From positions 213,361-277,360 of the forward strand of contig JAHBSM010000004.1 of the NCBI GenBank assembly GCA_019639115.1: 64,000 bases of DNA, in the 5' to 3' direction. Shown one piece after another: positions 36,383 through 45,367 of the stretch (its first letter is position 1; each line of letters starts with the position of its first letter). Made by a program: the position numbers and the translations under genes. Under the pieces are notes generated by a model that saw only the letters and a program-made list of their open reading frames with translations, had not been told where the DNA came from and ran no database searches. The DNA is from Acidobacteriota bacterium. Its GTDB lineage: Bacteria > Acidobacteriota > Blastocatellia > Pyrinomonadales > Pyrinomonadaceae.

Positions 36383-38934
36383 TCTTTGGTGAAGCAGGGC
36401 AAGTGTCTAAGATGAAAGGATCGTCCGTGTACAGCTCGATCAAAAGTGTCCGGCGGATAGCGTTGTCGGTGCTGCTTGTTTGTCTGGTCGCGGCCGCAGC
36501 TCGATCCGAGGCCTCGGCGCAGACGCAAGCCACCGGCATGAATGCCGCGGTTCTCTCTCGGATTGATGAGCTTGTAAATGCCGACATCGCCGCCAAAAAG
36601 CTGCCGGGTGCCGTCGTACTGATCGGGCACAAAGGCAAGGTCGTTCTCCGCAAGGCATACGGCAGCCGATCGCTCGTGCCAAACGTCGAACCGATGTCAG
36701 TTGATACGGTGTTTGACGTGGCGTCGCTGACCAAAGTGGTCGCAACGACCACGTCGATCATGATGCTGATCGAACAGGGAAAGCTGCGGCTGACCGACAC
36801 CGTCGGGATGTATATCAGCGATATCGACGACGCCCAGGCAAAGCGTGTAACGATCCAGCAGCTTCTGACACATACATCCGGGTACGCCCCGGATTTTGAC
36901 CTAAAGGAGAAATGGACCGGCCGCAGCGGTATGCTCTCGGCTCTGAAGGACGAGAAACTGCGCACGCCGCCGGGGACTAAGTTCGTCTACTCGGATATAG
37001 GATTCGAGATACTTGGCGAGATCGTTGAGAGGATCTCGGGTGTGCCGCTGGATAAATACTTTGCGGACAAGCTTGGAGCATTAATGCGAAACTCGGGATT
37101 TCGCCGGTTCGATGAGAACGCATCTGCCGCGATCCCAAAAGAGATCGCTCCGACCGAGAACATCCGCGGCCAGAACAGCTATCTAGGAGCTCGATTCGAA
37201 GGCGACCCAAAGGACGGCGACCGGATACTCCGCGGCCGCGTCCACGATCCCACGGCGTATCGAATGAACGGCGTCGCAGGCCACGCAGGACTTTTTTCGA
37301 CAGCGGACGACCTCTCGCGGTTTTGTCAGATGCTGCTTGGCGGCGGGACGTTAGACGGCATTCGAATTCTCTCGCCCCAGACGATCGCGATGATGACGCG
37401 GCCATACGTCGTCAGCGAAACGGGCGATACACGCGGGCTCGGATGGGATATCAACACATCCTTCTCTTCGAATCGTGGTGAACTATTTCCGCTCGGTTCA
37501 TACGGCCATACCGGCTTTACCGGCACGAGTATCTGGATAGATCGCGTATCGCAAACCTACGTCGTATTTCTGTCGAATCGCGTTCATCCGGACGGCAAAG
37601 GGGACGTAGGCCCGCTCAGGGCAAAGATCGCGACCGTCGCCGCATCGGCTGTTGAAGACACGCCAATAGAGCAATTTCGCCTGGCCGAGGGGATCTATTC
37701 GGCCCAGGTCGCGACCCAGCTGCCGGCATTCGTTGAGAGAAAGAAGCAGATATTAGCTGCCGGCTCTCAGGCGTCAGCAGGCGGCCAGGGGCGAGACTCG
37801 GTCGTCCTAAACGGCATCGACGTGCTCGTTCGCGACAAGTTCAAATCGCTCGAAGGATTGCGCGTCGGCTTGGTGACCAATCACACAGGACGTGACCTAG
37901 CCGGACGCTCTACGATCGATATTCTGCACGAAGCGTCGAATGTGAATCTCGTAGCGATATTCGCACCCGAACACGGGGTGCGTGGTGAGCTGGACACCGA
38001 GAAGATCGACGACACTCGGGACGAAAGAACCGGCTTGCCGGTCTATTCACTTTATAAGGACGGGATGCGTCGTCCGAAGCCCGAACAGACCGCGACGGTC
38101 GATGCCTTTGTCTATGACATACAGGATATCGGCACTCGTTTCTATACATACACGGCAACGCTCCGAAATGTAATGGAAGAGGCGGCCAAGGCGGGCAAGC
38201 CAGTTCTGGTATTGGATCGGCCGAATCCGATCCGTGGCGACAGGGTCGAAGGGCCGCTGGCAGATGAAGAGAAACTCTCCTTCATTGCCGCACACACGAT
38301 ACCGGTCCGATACGGCCTCACTATCGGTGAACTTGCACAAATGATGAATGCCGAGCGAAAGATCGGGGCCGACCTTCGGGTTATCAAGATGGAAGGGTGG
38401 CGCCGCTCGATGTGGTTCGACGAAACAGGACAGGCCTGGGTCAATCCGAGCCCGAATATGCGTTCGCTGACCGAGGCCACGCTTTATCCGGGCATCGGTT
38501 TGTTGGAGACTACGAACGTAAGTGTAGGGCGGGGCACGGACACGCCGTTTGAGGTCGTCGGTGCGCCGTGGATGGACGGCCGAAAACTTGCGGCCTACCT
38601 GAATGCGAGACGGATCGCCGGGGTTCGGTTCGTACCCGTGCAGTTCAAGCCTAATGCGAGCGTGTTCAAAGGCGAGACCTGCTCCGGAGTGAACATCATC
38701 GTCGTCGATCGGGAGGCGTTCGAATCGGTTACGACGGGGCTGGAGATAGCTGCTGCTTTGCGTAAGCTGTATCCGGCCGACTGGCAAGCCGAGCGATATG
38801 AGAGACTGCTTGTCAACAAGTCAGTATTCGAATCGATCCGAGACGCGGACGGCGCGGAAAAGGCACTTCTATTGGTCAGACCAATAAAAGAGGAATTTTT
38901 GGCCCGAAGGGCACCGTTCTTGCTTTACAAATAG
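36379..38934 (+). CDS. Serine hydrolase (AmiE-like) fused to DUF1343/NamZ exo-muramidase
   Basis: An 851-residue exported fusion. The signal peptide starts either at residue 1 or, more likely, at M12 (36412), ending ARSEASAQ. Domain 1 (about 55-430) is a beta-lactamase-family serine hydrolase with S116-L-T-K119, Y204-S-D206 and H377-T-G379. Domain 2 (about 478-851) is DUF1343, with GLVTNHTG (497-504), FAPEHGVRGELD (528-539, carrying the conserved Glu) and YDIQDIGTRFYTYT. DUF1343 proteins include B. subtilis NamZ (YbbC), an exo-beta-N-acetylmuramidase (GH171), and the serine-hydrolase partner there is the amidase AmiE (YbbE). Here both activities would sit in one periplasmic chain: peptide removal, then MurNAc release. 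Overlaps the LysR gene. Confidence 0.9.
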   Translation: MIFGEAGQVSKMKGSSVYSSIKSVRRIALSVLLVCLVAAAARSEASAQTQATGMNAAVLSRIDELVNADIAAKKLPGAVVLIGHKGKVVLRKAYGSRSLVPNVEPMSVDTVFDVASLTKVVATTTSIMMLIEQGKLRLTDTVGMYISDIDDAQAKRVTIQQLLTHTSGYAPDFDLKEKWTGRSGMLSALKDEKLRTPPGTKFVYSDIGFEILGEIVERISGVPLDKYFADKLGALMRNSGFRRFDENASAAIPKEIAPTENIRGQNSYLGARFEGDPKDGDRILRGRVHDPTAYRMNGVAGHAGLFSTADDLSRFCQMLLGGGTLDGIRILSPQTIAMMTRPYVVSETGDTRGLGWDINTSFSSNRGELFPLGSYGHTGFTGTSIWIDRVSQTYVVFLSNRVHPDGKGDVGPLRAKIATVAASAVEDTPIEQFRLAEGIYSAQVATQLPAFVERKKQILAAGSQASAGGQGRDSVVLNGIDVLVRDKFKSLEGLRVGLVTNHTGRDLAGRSTIDILHEASNVNLVAIFAPEHGVRGELDTEKIDDTRDERTGLPVYSLYKDGMRRPKPEQTATVDAFVYDIQDIGTRFYTYTATLRNVMEEAAKAGKPVLVLDRPNPIRGDRVEGPLADEEKLSFIAAHTIPVRYGLTIGELAQMMNAERKIGADLRVIKMEGWRRSMWFDETGQAWVNPSPNMRSLTEATLYPGIGLLETTNVSVGRGTDTPFEVVGAPWMDGRKLAAYLNARRIAGVRFVPVQFKPNASVFKGETCSGVNIIVVDREAFESVTTGLEIAAALRKLYPADWQAERYERLLVNKSVFESIRDADGAEKALLLVRPIKEEFLARRAPFLLYK

Positions 38935-39136
38935 AAAGATCAGAGTTATAAAACTCTACGGCATTCACATTTTCGTAACAAAACGTTTGGACTGAAAGGT
39001 TTCGAAAGAAAACCGGCTCATCATTGCATTCTGAGCGATAACGAAAATTTGAATGAATCTACGAAAACGTAAACGATTCTTATAGCAAAAGGTGTGGGGT
39101 AGTCCGAAAAAACGGAAGCCCGAGGGAAGGATAAAT

Positions 39137-42100
39137 ATGAGCAAGAAAGCACTGATCGTAGGTATCGCATCGGCGATGATGGTCCTCATGCTTGGCATGA
39201 CGGCAGCCGCTCAGGAGATCAGCGGTTCGCTCACCGGCACCGTTCGCGATTCGAACGGAGCGGGTGTCCCGAACGCGACCGTGACGGTAACCGATCCGTC
39301 GCGTAATAACCAGGTCGTCCGCACCGTTACTACGGACGGCGAAGGCAACTACACGGTTCCGAACCTCGCCGTAAGTACCTATTCGGTCTCGGTCGAGGCT
39401 GCGAATTTCAAGAAAACGGTCAGTACCGGCGTCAAGGTTGACGTGGGTCAGCGACGCTTGCTTGACCTCACGTTGGCTGCGGGCCGGATCGATGAGGTAG
39501 TGACGGTCGAGGCCGGAGCGATCGCAGTCGAGCTAGCAACTCCGACGGCAGGTACCACGATCAATGGCGATCAGGTCCGCGAATTGTCGGTCAATAATCG
39601 CAATTGGGTCCAGCTTGTCGCACTTGCTCCGGGCGTCTCTAACGACCTGTCGGATCAGGTCTATGTGGGAACAACGAATCCCGAGGGCCAGGCCAACACG
39701 ATCAATATCTCGGTCAACGGAGCCCGCAGCAGCCAGAACACTTTTACTGTGGATGGTGCCGACGTGACCGACCGAGGCTCTAATCTTACGATCCAGGCTT
39801 ACCCGAGCGTCGATTCGATCGGCGAGTTCAAAGTGCTCCGCTCGCTATATCCGGCCGAGTCAGGCCGAAGCGGCGGCGGACAGGTGAATATCGTCACCCG
39901 GAGCGGCGGGAAGCGTTTTCACGGTTCGGCATTCGAATTCGTCCGCAACCCGGTTTTCAACGCGAACAATTTCCTGACCAACAGCTTGACCAATCCGCCT
40001 TTTGGCCGCGGCAGCAACGGCAAAGCAAAGCGTGCGCCTTACACCTATAATAATTTCGGCTGGACGTTGTCGGGCCCGATCTACTTCTTCAATTTTGGTG
40101 AGAACGACGGCGGCTGGTTCCGCAAATGGGACAAGACGTTCTTTTTCTTTTCGCAGGAATGGCGCAAGGATCGCCGTTTCTCCTCCGCCTCGACCGTCTC
40201 GGTCCCCGACGCCGCACTCCGACAGGGAGTCTTCCCCATCGACGTTTGTATCAATCGCAACAATCAGCCCGCGGAGAACTGTAATGTAGGTAATCCGGGC
40301 CGGCTTACGGCCGGTTCGCCGATCCCGGTCAGCATGCTGAGCCCCGCTGCCGTCGCTTATCTGAACGGCGTTTACAACAAGCTCCCGCTGCCGAACAATC
40401 CGTCCGTCAGCCCATATGCGTTGACCACATCGATCCGCAACGTCTCTGATTTCCGTCAGGAGATCATCAAGGTTGACCACACGTTCACGAACACGCTTTC
40501 GGGTTATTACCGATACCAGCGTGACAACATCCCGACGATCGACGGCAACGCACTCTTTTCGAGTGGTTCAGGCCTGCCGGGTGTTTCGACCACATCGACG
40601 AACTCGCCGGGCAGGACGCATACGGCTCAAATGACTTGGGTGCCGAAGTCTAACCTGATCGTCGAGGGCCGGTATAATTACGGCTACGGCGCGATATTGA
40701 GTGAGAACGTCGGCACGCTTGCGTTGATAAATACGCAGGTGCCCATCACTTTGCCGTATGCTAACCAGCGCGACAGGATACCGTCGATTACGGGCAACGG
40801 ATTCAACGGACTGACCAGTTTTGGCCCGTATGACAACTTCTCGTACAAGCACAATTGGAACGGTGCGGTGTCGTGGATACTTGGCAAACACTCTTTCAAA
40901 TTCGGTACGACGTATTCGCTCTATCGCAAGAACGAGAACGCGCTAGCCGGCAACAACGAAGGACTGTTCAATTCGTTCCCGGCAACACTGGCATCCGGAG
41001 TTACCAGCAATGCGACGAATCAGAACCTTGCTCGCTGGGCGAATTTCTTAGTGGGCAACACCAACGGATTCTCGCAGGCCAGCTTTGACTACACTGCGGA
41101 CCTGCGGCAGAAGACATTCGAATGGTACGCACAGGATGAGTACAGGGTCCGCAGCAACCTGACGTTCTACATCGGCGTTCGATATTCATTTTTCGGAGCT
41201 CCGTGGGATAAGAACGGCCGTCTTTCGAACTTTGACCCGTCGCGATGGTCATTAGCTAACGCACCACAGGTCACAGGCAACGGCTTGAGGATAAGCGGCG
41301 TCGCGGGCGTCAACACCGGCAACTGGTGTAACGGCATTATCGTGAACACGCAGAACTTCTTCTCGGGACCGGCGTCGTTCAATTGTGCACCGACCGGTTC
41401 GCCGTGGGGCAAGTTTGTCATCAAGACGTCAAAGAATAACTTCGCGCCCAGGATAGGATTTGCCTGGGATCCTTTCGGCAAAGGGCGAACTTCGATCAGG
41501 ACGGGATACGGTATTTATCATGAACAAGTGCTGAACGGTACGTTCCTCCAGAACATCGGTACGAACCCGCCGTATCAGGTGACCGCTACGGTCACAACGA
41601 ATACGCGTCTCGACGCGCCGGCCGCCGGCATCAACGTTTCGGCAACGGTGCCGAGTCTGCGTGCGGTCGATCCGATATGGCAGACGCCGTATATGCAGCA
41701 TTGGTCGCTGGATTTCCAGCATCAGTTGACTAAGAAGACGCTCTTCACGGTTGGATACTTTGGATCGAAGGGCACCAACTTGATCGGCTTGACCGATATC
41801 AACCTGATACAGCCCGGTAAAGCCTTGGCTTCTCAGTGTGCTCAGCTGACCGCGTATTATGCTCAGACGCCTGCACCGACATTGGTGCCGTGCCAGACGC
41901 CCGGGTATATTTTCCGAAACTCAACGACACAGACAGGCAACCCGAATGGAACCGGAACGGACATCCTGATCCTCGATCAGATCCGACCGTTCAAGGGTTA
42001 CCGTTCGATCGCGATGGTTCAGCCGCGGTACAACTCAAACTACCACAGCTTGCAAGTATTCGCGACGCATCGATTCAAGGGAGCCTCGCAGGTCAATATG

Positions 42101-42745
42101 TCGTACACATGGTCAAAGAACCTGACCGACAACCAAACTGACCGCTCGACGGCGCCGCAGGATTCGTTCAATATCGGTGGTGAGAGATCGCGTGCGACGC
42201 TGGATCGCCGCCACGTGTTCAACACCAACTTCATCTACGAACTGCCGTGGTATCGCGAGCAGCGTGGATTTGTCGGCAAGGTGCTCGGCGGTTGGCAGGC
42301 ATCCGGCATATTTGTGTACAACACCGGTTTGCCGTTCACTGTCACTACGTCGAACTTCGATCCGGCGGGCACAGGATTGATCAACGCGAATCCGGCAGGC
42401 CGTCCGAACGTGACCTGCAACCCGAATGTTGGCGGTGCCGGGACTCCGGCGCAGTACTTCAACACTTCCTGCTTCACTACCGTCACGACCAGCAACACAC
42501 CCGGCAATGCCGGCCGCGGTATCGTCAACGGGCCGTCAACCACGAGACTCGACCTGACGATGTCAAAGAACATTCGCTTTACCGAACACATTCGGGTACA
42601 GCTTCGAGCGGAGGCGTTCAACGTCTTTAATAAGACGAATCTCCGCGGATTCTCGAGCTTGAACAATACCAGCACGCTTTTTGGCGTCATCGGTACGGTT
42701 CGCGACCCGAGGACGATGCAGTTCGGGGCAAAGGTTTATTTCTAG
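39137..42745 (+). CDS. Oar-like TonB-dependent receptor with carboxypeptidase-regulatory domain
   Basis: An outer-membrane protein of about 1202 residues from the ATG at 39137 (AAGG upstream); an earlier GTG frame is unlikely. It has a signal peptide (MSKKALIVG...MTAAAQ), then a CarboxypepD_reg beta-sandwich (EISGSLTGTVRDSNGAGVPN..., about 27-110), a plug region (GRIDEVVTVEAG, RELSVNNRNW, ISVNGARSSQNTF), and a long beta-barrel ending in aromatic MQFGAKVYF, the usual BAM-recognised terminus. Acidobacteria carry many such receptors, some with SusC-like roles. It lies between the fused amidase/muramidase gene and nagA, so uptake of murein fragments is a reasonable hypothesis. No SusD-like partner is present. 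Confidence 0.88.
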   Translation: MSKKALIVGIASAMMVLMLGMTAAAQEISGSLTGTVRDSNGAGVPNATVTVTDPSRNNQVVRTVTTDGEGNYTVPNLAVSTYSVSVEAANFKKTVSTGVKVDVGQRRLLDLTLAAGRIDEVVTVEAGAIAVELATPTAGTTINGDQVRELSVNNRNWVQLVALAPGVSNDLSDQVYVGTTNPEGQANTINISVNGARSSQNTFTVDGADVTDRGSNLTIQAYPSVDSIGEFKVLRSLYPAESGRSGGGQVNIVTRSGGKRFHGSAFEFVRNPVFNANNFLTNSLTNPPFGRGSNGKAKRAPYTYNNFGWTLSGPIYFFNFGENDGGWFRKWDKTFFFFSQEWRKDRRFSSASTVSVPDAALRQGVFPIDVCINRNNQPAENCNVGNPGRLTAGSPIPVSMLSPAAVAYLNGVYNKLPLPNNPSVSPYALTTSIRNVSDFRQEIIKVDHTFTNTLSGYYRYQRDNIPTIDGNALFSSGSGLPGVSTTSTNSPGRTHTAQMTWVPKSNLIVEGRYNYGYGAILSENVGTLALINTQVPITLPYANQRDRIPSITGNGFNGLTSFGPYDNFSYKHNWNGAVSWILGKHSFKFGTTYSLYRKNENALAGNNEGLFNSFPATLASGVTSNATNQNLARWANFLVGNTNGFSQASFDYTADLRQKTFEWYAQDEYRVRSNLTFYIGVRYSFFGAPWDKNGRLSNFDPSRWSLANAPQVTGNGLRISGVAGVNTGNWCNGIIVNTQNFFSGPASFNCAPTGSPWGKFVIKTSKNNFAPRIGFAWDPFGKGRTSIRTGYGIYHEQVLNGTFLQNIGTNPPYQVTATVTTNTRLDAPAAGINVSATVPSLRAVDPIWQTPYMQHWSLDFQHQLTKKTLFTVGYFGSKGTNLIGLTDINLIQPGKALASQCAQLTAYYAQTPAPTLVPCQTPGYIFRNSTTQTGNPNGTGTDILILDQIRPFKGYRSIAMVQPRYNSNYHSLQVFATHRFKGASQVNMSYTWSKNLTDNQTDRSTAPQDSFNIGGERSRATLDRRHVFNTNFIYELPWYREQRGFVGKVLGGWQASGIFVYNTGLPFTVTTSNFDPAGTGLINANPAGRPNVTCNPNVGGAGTPAQYFNTSCFTTVTTSNTPGNAGRGIVNGPSTTRLDLTMSKNIRFTEHIRVQLRAEAFNVFNKTNLRGFSSLNNTSTLFGVIGTVRDPRTMQFGAKVYF

Positions 42746-42768
42746 GCCTTTGCTACTGAAATTCGATG

Positions 42769-42805
42769 TGCCCGCGTTGCCGCAAGAGCACGCGGGCATT
42801 TTTTT
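42769..42805 (+). terminator. Rho-independent terminator after the TonB-dependent receptor
   Basis: TGCCCGCGT, a 12-base loop and ACGCGGGCA followed by seven T residues. It separates the receptor from nagA, so nagA needs its own promoter or read-through; the gap from the T-run to the nagA ATG is only 28 bases. Confidence 0.92.
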
Positions 42806-42833
42806 AAACGGTATGTGAGATGATGGCCTAAGT

Positions 42834-43967
42834 ATGGGGGAATCGGTCTTTAATTGCGAACGCGTCCTGACCCCGGCGGGAGTGATAGGCTCCTCATCGG
42901 TCAGCTCCGCCGATGGGCGTATATCTGCGATCTCGCCGGTCGATTTGTCCGCCGGGGATTGGCTGCCGGGTGACGTCATCGTGCCGGGCTTCGCGGATAT
43001 TCACGATCACGGGGCCGTCGGGGTCGATGTCAATTTGGCGGATGCCGACGGGCTGATCGAGGTAGGCCGCTTTTTGGCTTCTAGCGGTGTCGCTGCTTGG
43101 ATGCCGACGCTGGTCCCGGACACCCTGGAGACATACGAACGGGTCGTAGAGGCTATCGATGAGGTGATGGGCCGACAGGGCGATCTGCCGGTCGCACAGG
43201 TGATCGGAGTGCATTACGAGGGAGTTTTTGCTAACGAGGCGATGTGCGGCGCCCTGAGGCCGCAGTATTTTCTGCCGGCTGAGCCCGGTGCCGCGGCCAA
43301 GCTGCCTCGCCTGCGGAGAGGACTCCATCTGACCACGGTCGCTCCGGAGATCGACGGCGGGATCGAGCTTATAAGCGAGTTGGCCGCATCGGGCTGGACC
43401 GTCGCGATCGGGCATACGAAGGCGACGCGCGATAAGCTAGATGCCGCCTTCACTGCCGGAGCCAGGCATTTGACCCATTTCTTTAACGCGATGACCGGGA
43501 TCCACCATCGCGACCTGGGCGTTGCCGGTTGGGGCCTCGCGGGCGACGCGACATTCGATATCATCGCGGACGGCATGCACGTCGATCTGAAAATGCTCGA
43601 ACTTGCGATCCGTGCAAAGGGCTGCGAGCGGGTCTCTTTGATAAGCGATTCCATCGCGCCGACAGGCTCAGGCGACGGTGACTACCGTTTGTGGGGAGAG
43701 ACCGTAAGTGTTCGCGGCAAGACCACAAAGAACGATCGAGGAAGCATCGCGGGTTCGGTTATCACCGTGGCCGATGCAGTTGAGACCGTGTGCCGATGCG
43801 GATTCGACCCGGCCGACGCTGCTCGAATGGCAGCTTTCAATCCGGCCGAGGTCGTAGGAGCCGCCGGCATCGGACGCTTGGAGATCGGATCGAGGACCGA
43901 CCTAGTGGGGCTTGACCGCAACGGAAAGGTCGTCTCGATAGTGGTAGGCGGCGAAAGGATCAAATAA
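42834..43967 (+). CDS. nagA: N-acetylglucosamine-6-phosphate deacetylase
   Basis: A 377-residue amidohydrolase that converts GlcNAc-6-P to GlcN-6-P and acetate. Metal and active-site elements: H57-D-H59 in ADIHDHGAVGVD, E129 in GVHYEGVFAN, H194 in GHTKA, H215 in THFFNAMTGIHHRDLG, and catalytic D272 in LISDSIAPTG. The E129 loop differs from the common HLEGPF form, but all ligands are kept. It completes the route from MurQ product to GlcN-6-P; a nagB is not in the window. It lies behind a terminator, separate from the TonB receptor transcript. Confidence 0.9.
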   Translation: MGESVFNCERVLTPAGVIGSSSVSSADGRISAISPVDLSAGDWLPGDVIVPGFADIHDHGAVGVDVNLADADGLIEVGRFLASSGVAAWMPTLVPDTLETYERVVEAIDEVMGRQGDLPVAQVIGVHYEGVFANEAMCGALRPQYFLPAEPGAAAKLPRLRRGLHLTTVAPEIDGGIELISELAASGWTVAIGHTKATRDKLDAAFTAGARHLTHFFNAMTGIHHRDLGVAGWGLAGDATFDIIADGMHVDLKMLELAIRAKGCERVSLISDSIAPTGSGDGDYRLWGETVSVRGKTTKNDRGSIAGSVITVADAVETVCRCGFDPADAARMAAFNPAEVVGAAGIGRLEIGSRTDLVGLDRNGKVVSIVVGGERIK

Positions 43968-43992
43968 AAAGGGCCCTGCCAACAAGCAGGGC
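43966..43992. terminator. Convergent terminator between nagA and the Spy/CpxP-like gene
   Basis: GGCCCTGC and GCAGGGCC (43972-43979 and 43985-43992) form an 8-bp stem. On the minus strand it is followed by CTTTTTATTTG, so it works best for the CpxP-like gene, and it may also stop nagA transcription. Confidence 0.8.
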
Positions 43993-44019
43993 CGATCCAA
44001 CAGGAGACCTGTCCTAAGG

Positions 44020-44517
44020 TCAGAATTCGGAACCTTGCGGGCCGGGCCTGAAGCCTTTCCGCTCCTTCATTTTCTCTTCGAATTTCGTGCGAAGCTCGGC
44101 TGCCTTGGCTCTCTGCTCGTCAGTGAGCAGGGCAAAGACCTGAGCCTTTGACCGTTCCTTCTCGACGACCATCTGAGCGGTGAGGCGGCCTTGTTCTGCG
44201 GCAAGTGCTTCGACCTGAGCCTGGTCGAATGTGCCTGACGTGCCGAGTGCCGCAAGCTTCTGATGATTCTCACGGAGCTGGGCCATGATCGGCTCAACGG
44301 TCGTACGACTCGCGTCAAAGATCTCCTTGACCTTCGCCTTTTGCTCGTCGGTAAGATCGAGGCCACGCAGCATCATGCCCGGACCACCGGGTCCGCCCGG
44401 TCCGCCCGGTCCGCGATGCATGCCTTTGCCGCCGTCGAAGCCCTTCTGGCCAAAGACGAGTATCGAGCCGCCGATGACCAGAATGCCTGCCAATATCCCA
44501 ATAATTGCTTTTTTCAT
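44020..44517 (-). CDS. Spy/CpxP-family LTxxQ periplasmic protein
   Basis: A 165-residue exported protein from the ATG at 44517 (MKKAIIGILAGILVIGG), with GGGAG upstream; the longer upstream frame is not used. After the signal/anchor segment there is a Gly/Pro repeat (about 36-48), then an all-helical region with two LTxxQ-type motifs, LTDEQ at 55-59 and 131-135. Spy and CpxP are periplasmic chaperone/sensor-inhibitor proteins. It is divergent from a response regulator/histidine kinase pair, the same arrangement as cpxP-cpxRA of E. coli, and a CpxR-like box lies between them. Confidence 0.85.
   Translation of the reverse strand: MKKAIIGILAGILVIGGSILVFGQKGFDGGKGMHRGPGGPGGPGGPGMMLRGLDLTDEQKAKVKEIFDASRTTVEPIMAQLRENHQKLAALGTSGTFDQAQVEALAAEQGRLTAQMVVEKERSKAQVFALLTDEQRAKAAELRTKFEEKMKERKGFRPGPQGSEF
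44390..44415 (-). repeat. 9-bp tandem repeat encoding Gly-Gly-Pro
   Basis: GGTCCGCCC occurs almost three times in a row (44390-44398, 44399-44407, 44408-44415 partly), giving a GPGGPGGPG stretch in the CpxP-like protein. Copy number may vary between strains. Confidence 0.7.
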
Positions 44518-44621
44518 TTTGAACTCCCTTTGTTTCGTATTACCTCGTGACGAGCAGATCCCCGTCATAACAGTAAGACGACCGCGGAGCTGCGGCGAAT
44601 GTATCGATTGCGTCGAATAGT

Positions 44622-44635
44622 GTAAAGAAATGTAA
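44622..44635 (+). promoter_or_regulatory. CpxR-like box GTAAA-N5-GTAA
   Basis: GTAAA-GAAAT-GTAA matches the E. coli CpxR recognition consensus (GTAAA, a short spacer, GTAA). It lies in the 160-base gap between the CpxP-like and response-regulator genes, 43 bases before the latter. The match is exact, but the motif is short and this regulator is only distantly related to CpxR. Confidence 0.55.
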
Positions 44636-44677
44636 TACGTGCCCAAATTCTATGGGTATTGATGTAGAATCTGCGGT

Positions 44678-45367
44678 ATGGAAAAGGTCCTTCTCATAGA
44701 CGACGACGAGGAACTCTGCGAGCTGGTATCGGAGTATCTAGGCGTCGAGGGCTTTGATATCGACGCCGTCAACGACGGGGAATCCGGGCTCGACAGGGCT
44801 CTTTCGGGCGAATATGCGATAGCGATCCTGGATGTGATGCTGCCGAAGATGAATGGATTCGATGTGCTGCGGGCATTGCGTGCAAAGTCGAGTCTCCCGG
44901 TGCTGATGTTGACGGCTCGCGGAGATGACATGGAGCGCATCGTCGGACTCGAGATAGGTGCGGATGACTATCTGCCGAAACCGTTCAACCCACGCGAACT
45001 GGCCGCAAGGCTCAGGGCGATCCTGCGGCGTTCCGCACAATTGGGATCAGAGGATGACGCCGGCGACAGGATCGAGATCGAAGGCATCACGATAGTCTCG
45101 TCCGCACGGTCGGCGGTCATGGACGGCAGCGAACTGAACCTGACCTCCATCGAATTCGAGTTATTGAGAGCGCTGATGGCCGAGGCCGGCAAAGTGGTCA
45201 GGAAAGAGGATCTCTATACGAACGTGCTTGGCCGCGATATCTCGCCCTATGACCGCAGCCTGGATATGCATATCAGCAATCTCAGAAAGAAGCTTGGGCC
45301 ACGGCCGGACGGCAGCGACAGGATCAAGACCATACGGTCCGTAGGCTACATATTTACAGTCGTATGA
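44678..45367 (+). CDS. OmpR/CpxR-family response regulator
   Basis: A 229-residue two-domain regulator. The receiver domain has the acidic pocket at DDDEE (8-12), phospho-acceptor D52 in ILDVMLPKMNGF and the conserved Lys in DYLPKPF. The C-terminal winged-helix DNA-binding domain has LTSIEFELLRALM and ISNLRKKLGP with IKTIRSVGYIF. The closest style is CpxR. Its stop overlaps the kinase start (ATGA), giving coupled translation. It is divergent from the LTxxQ protein gene, its probable target. Confidence 0.93.
   Translation: MEKVLLIDDDEELCELVSEYLGVEGFDIDAVNDGESGLDRALSGEYAIAILDVMLPKMNGFDVLRALRAKSSLPVLMLTARGDDMERIVGLEIGADDYLPKPFNPRELAARLRAILRRSAQLGSEDDAGDRIEIEGITIVSSARSAVMDGSELNLTSIEFELLRALMAEAGKVVRKEDLYTNVLGRDISPYDRSLDMHISNLRKKLGPRPDGSDRIKTIRSVGYIFTVV

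Noticed and set aside
38941..38958. AGAGTT/AACTCT hairpin after the fused hydrolase gene as terminator
   Set aside because: Short AT-rich stem without a following T-run; the AT-rich leader of the receptor gene can give such pairs by chance.
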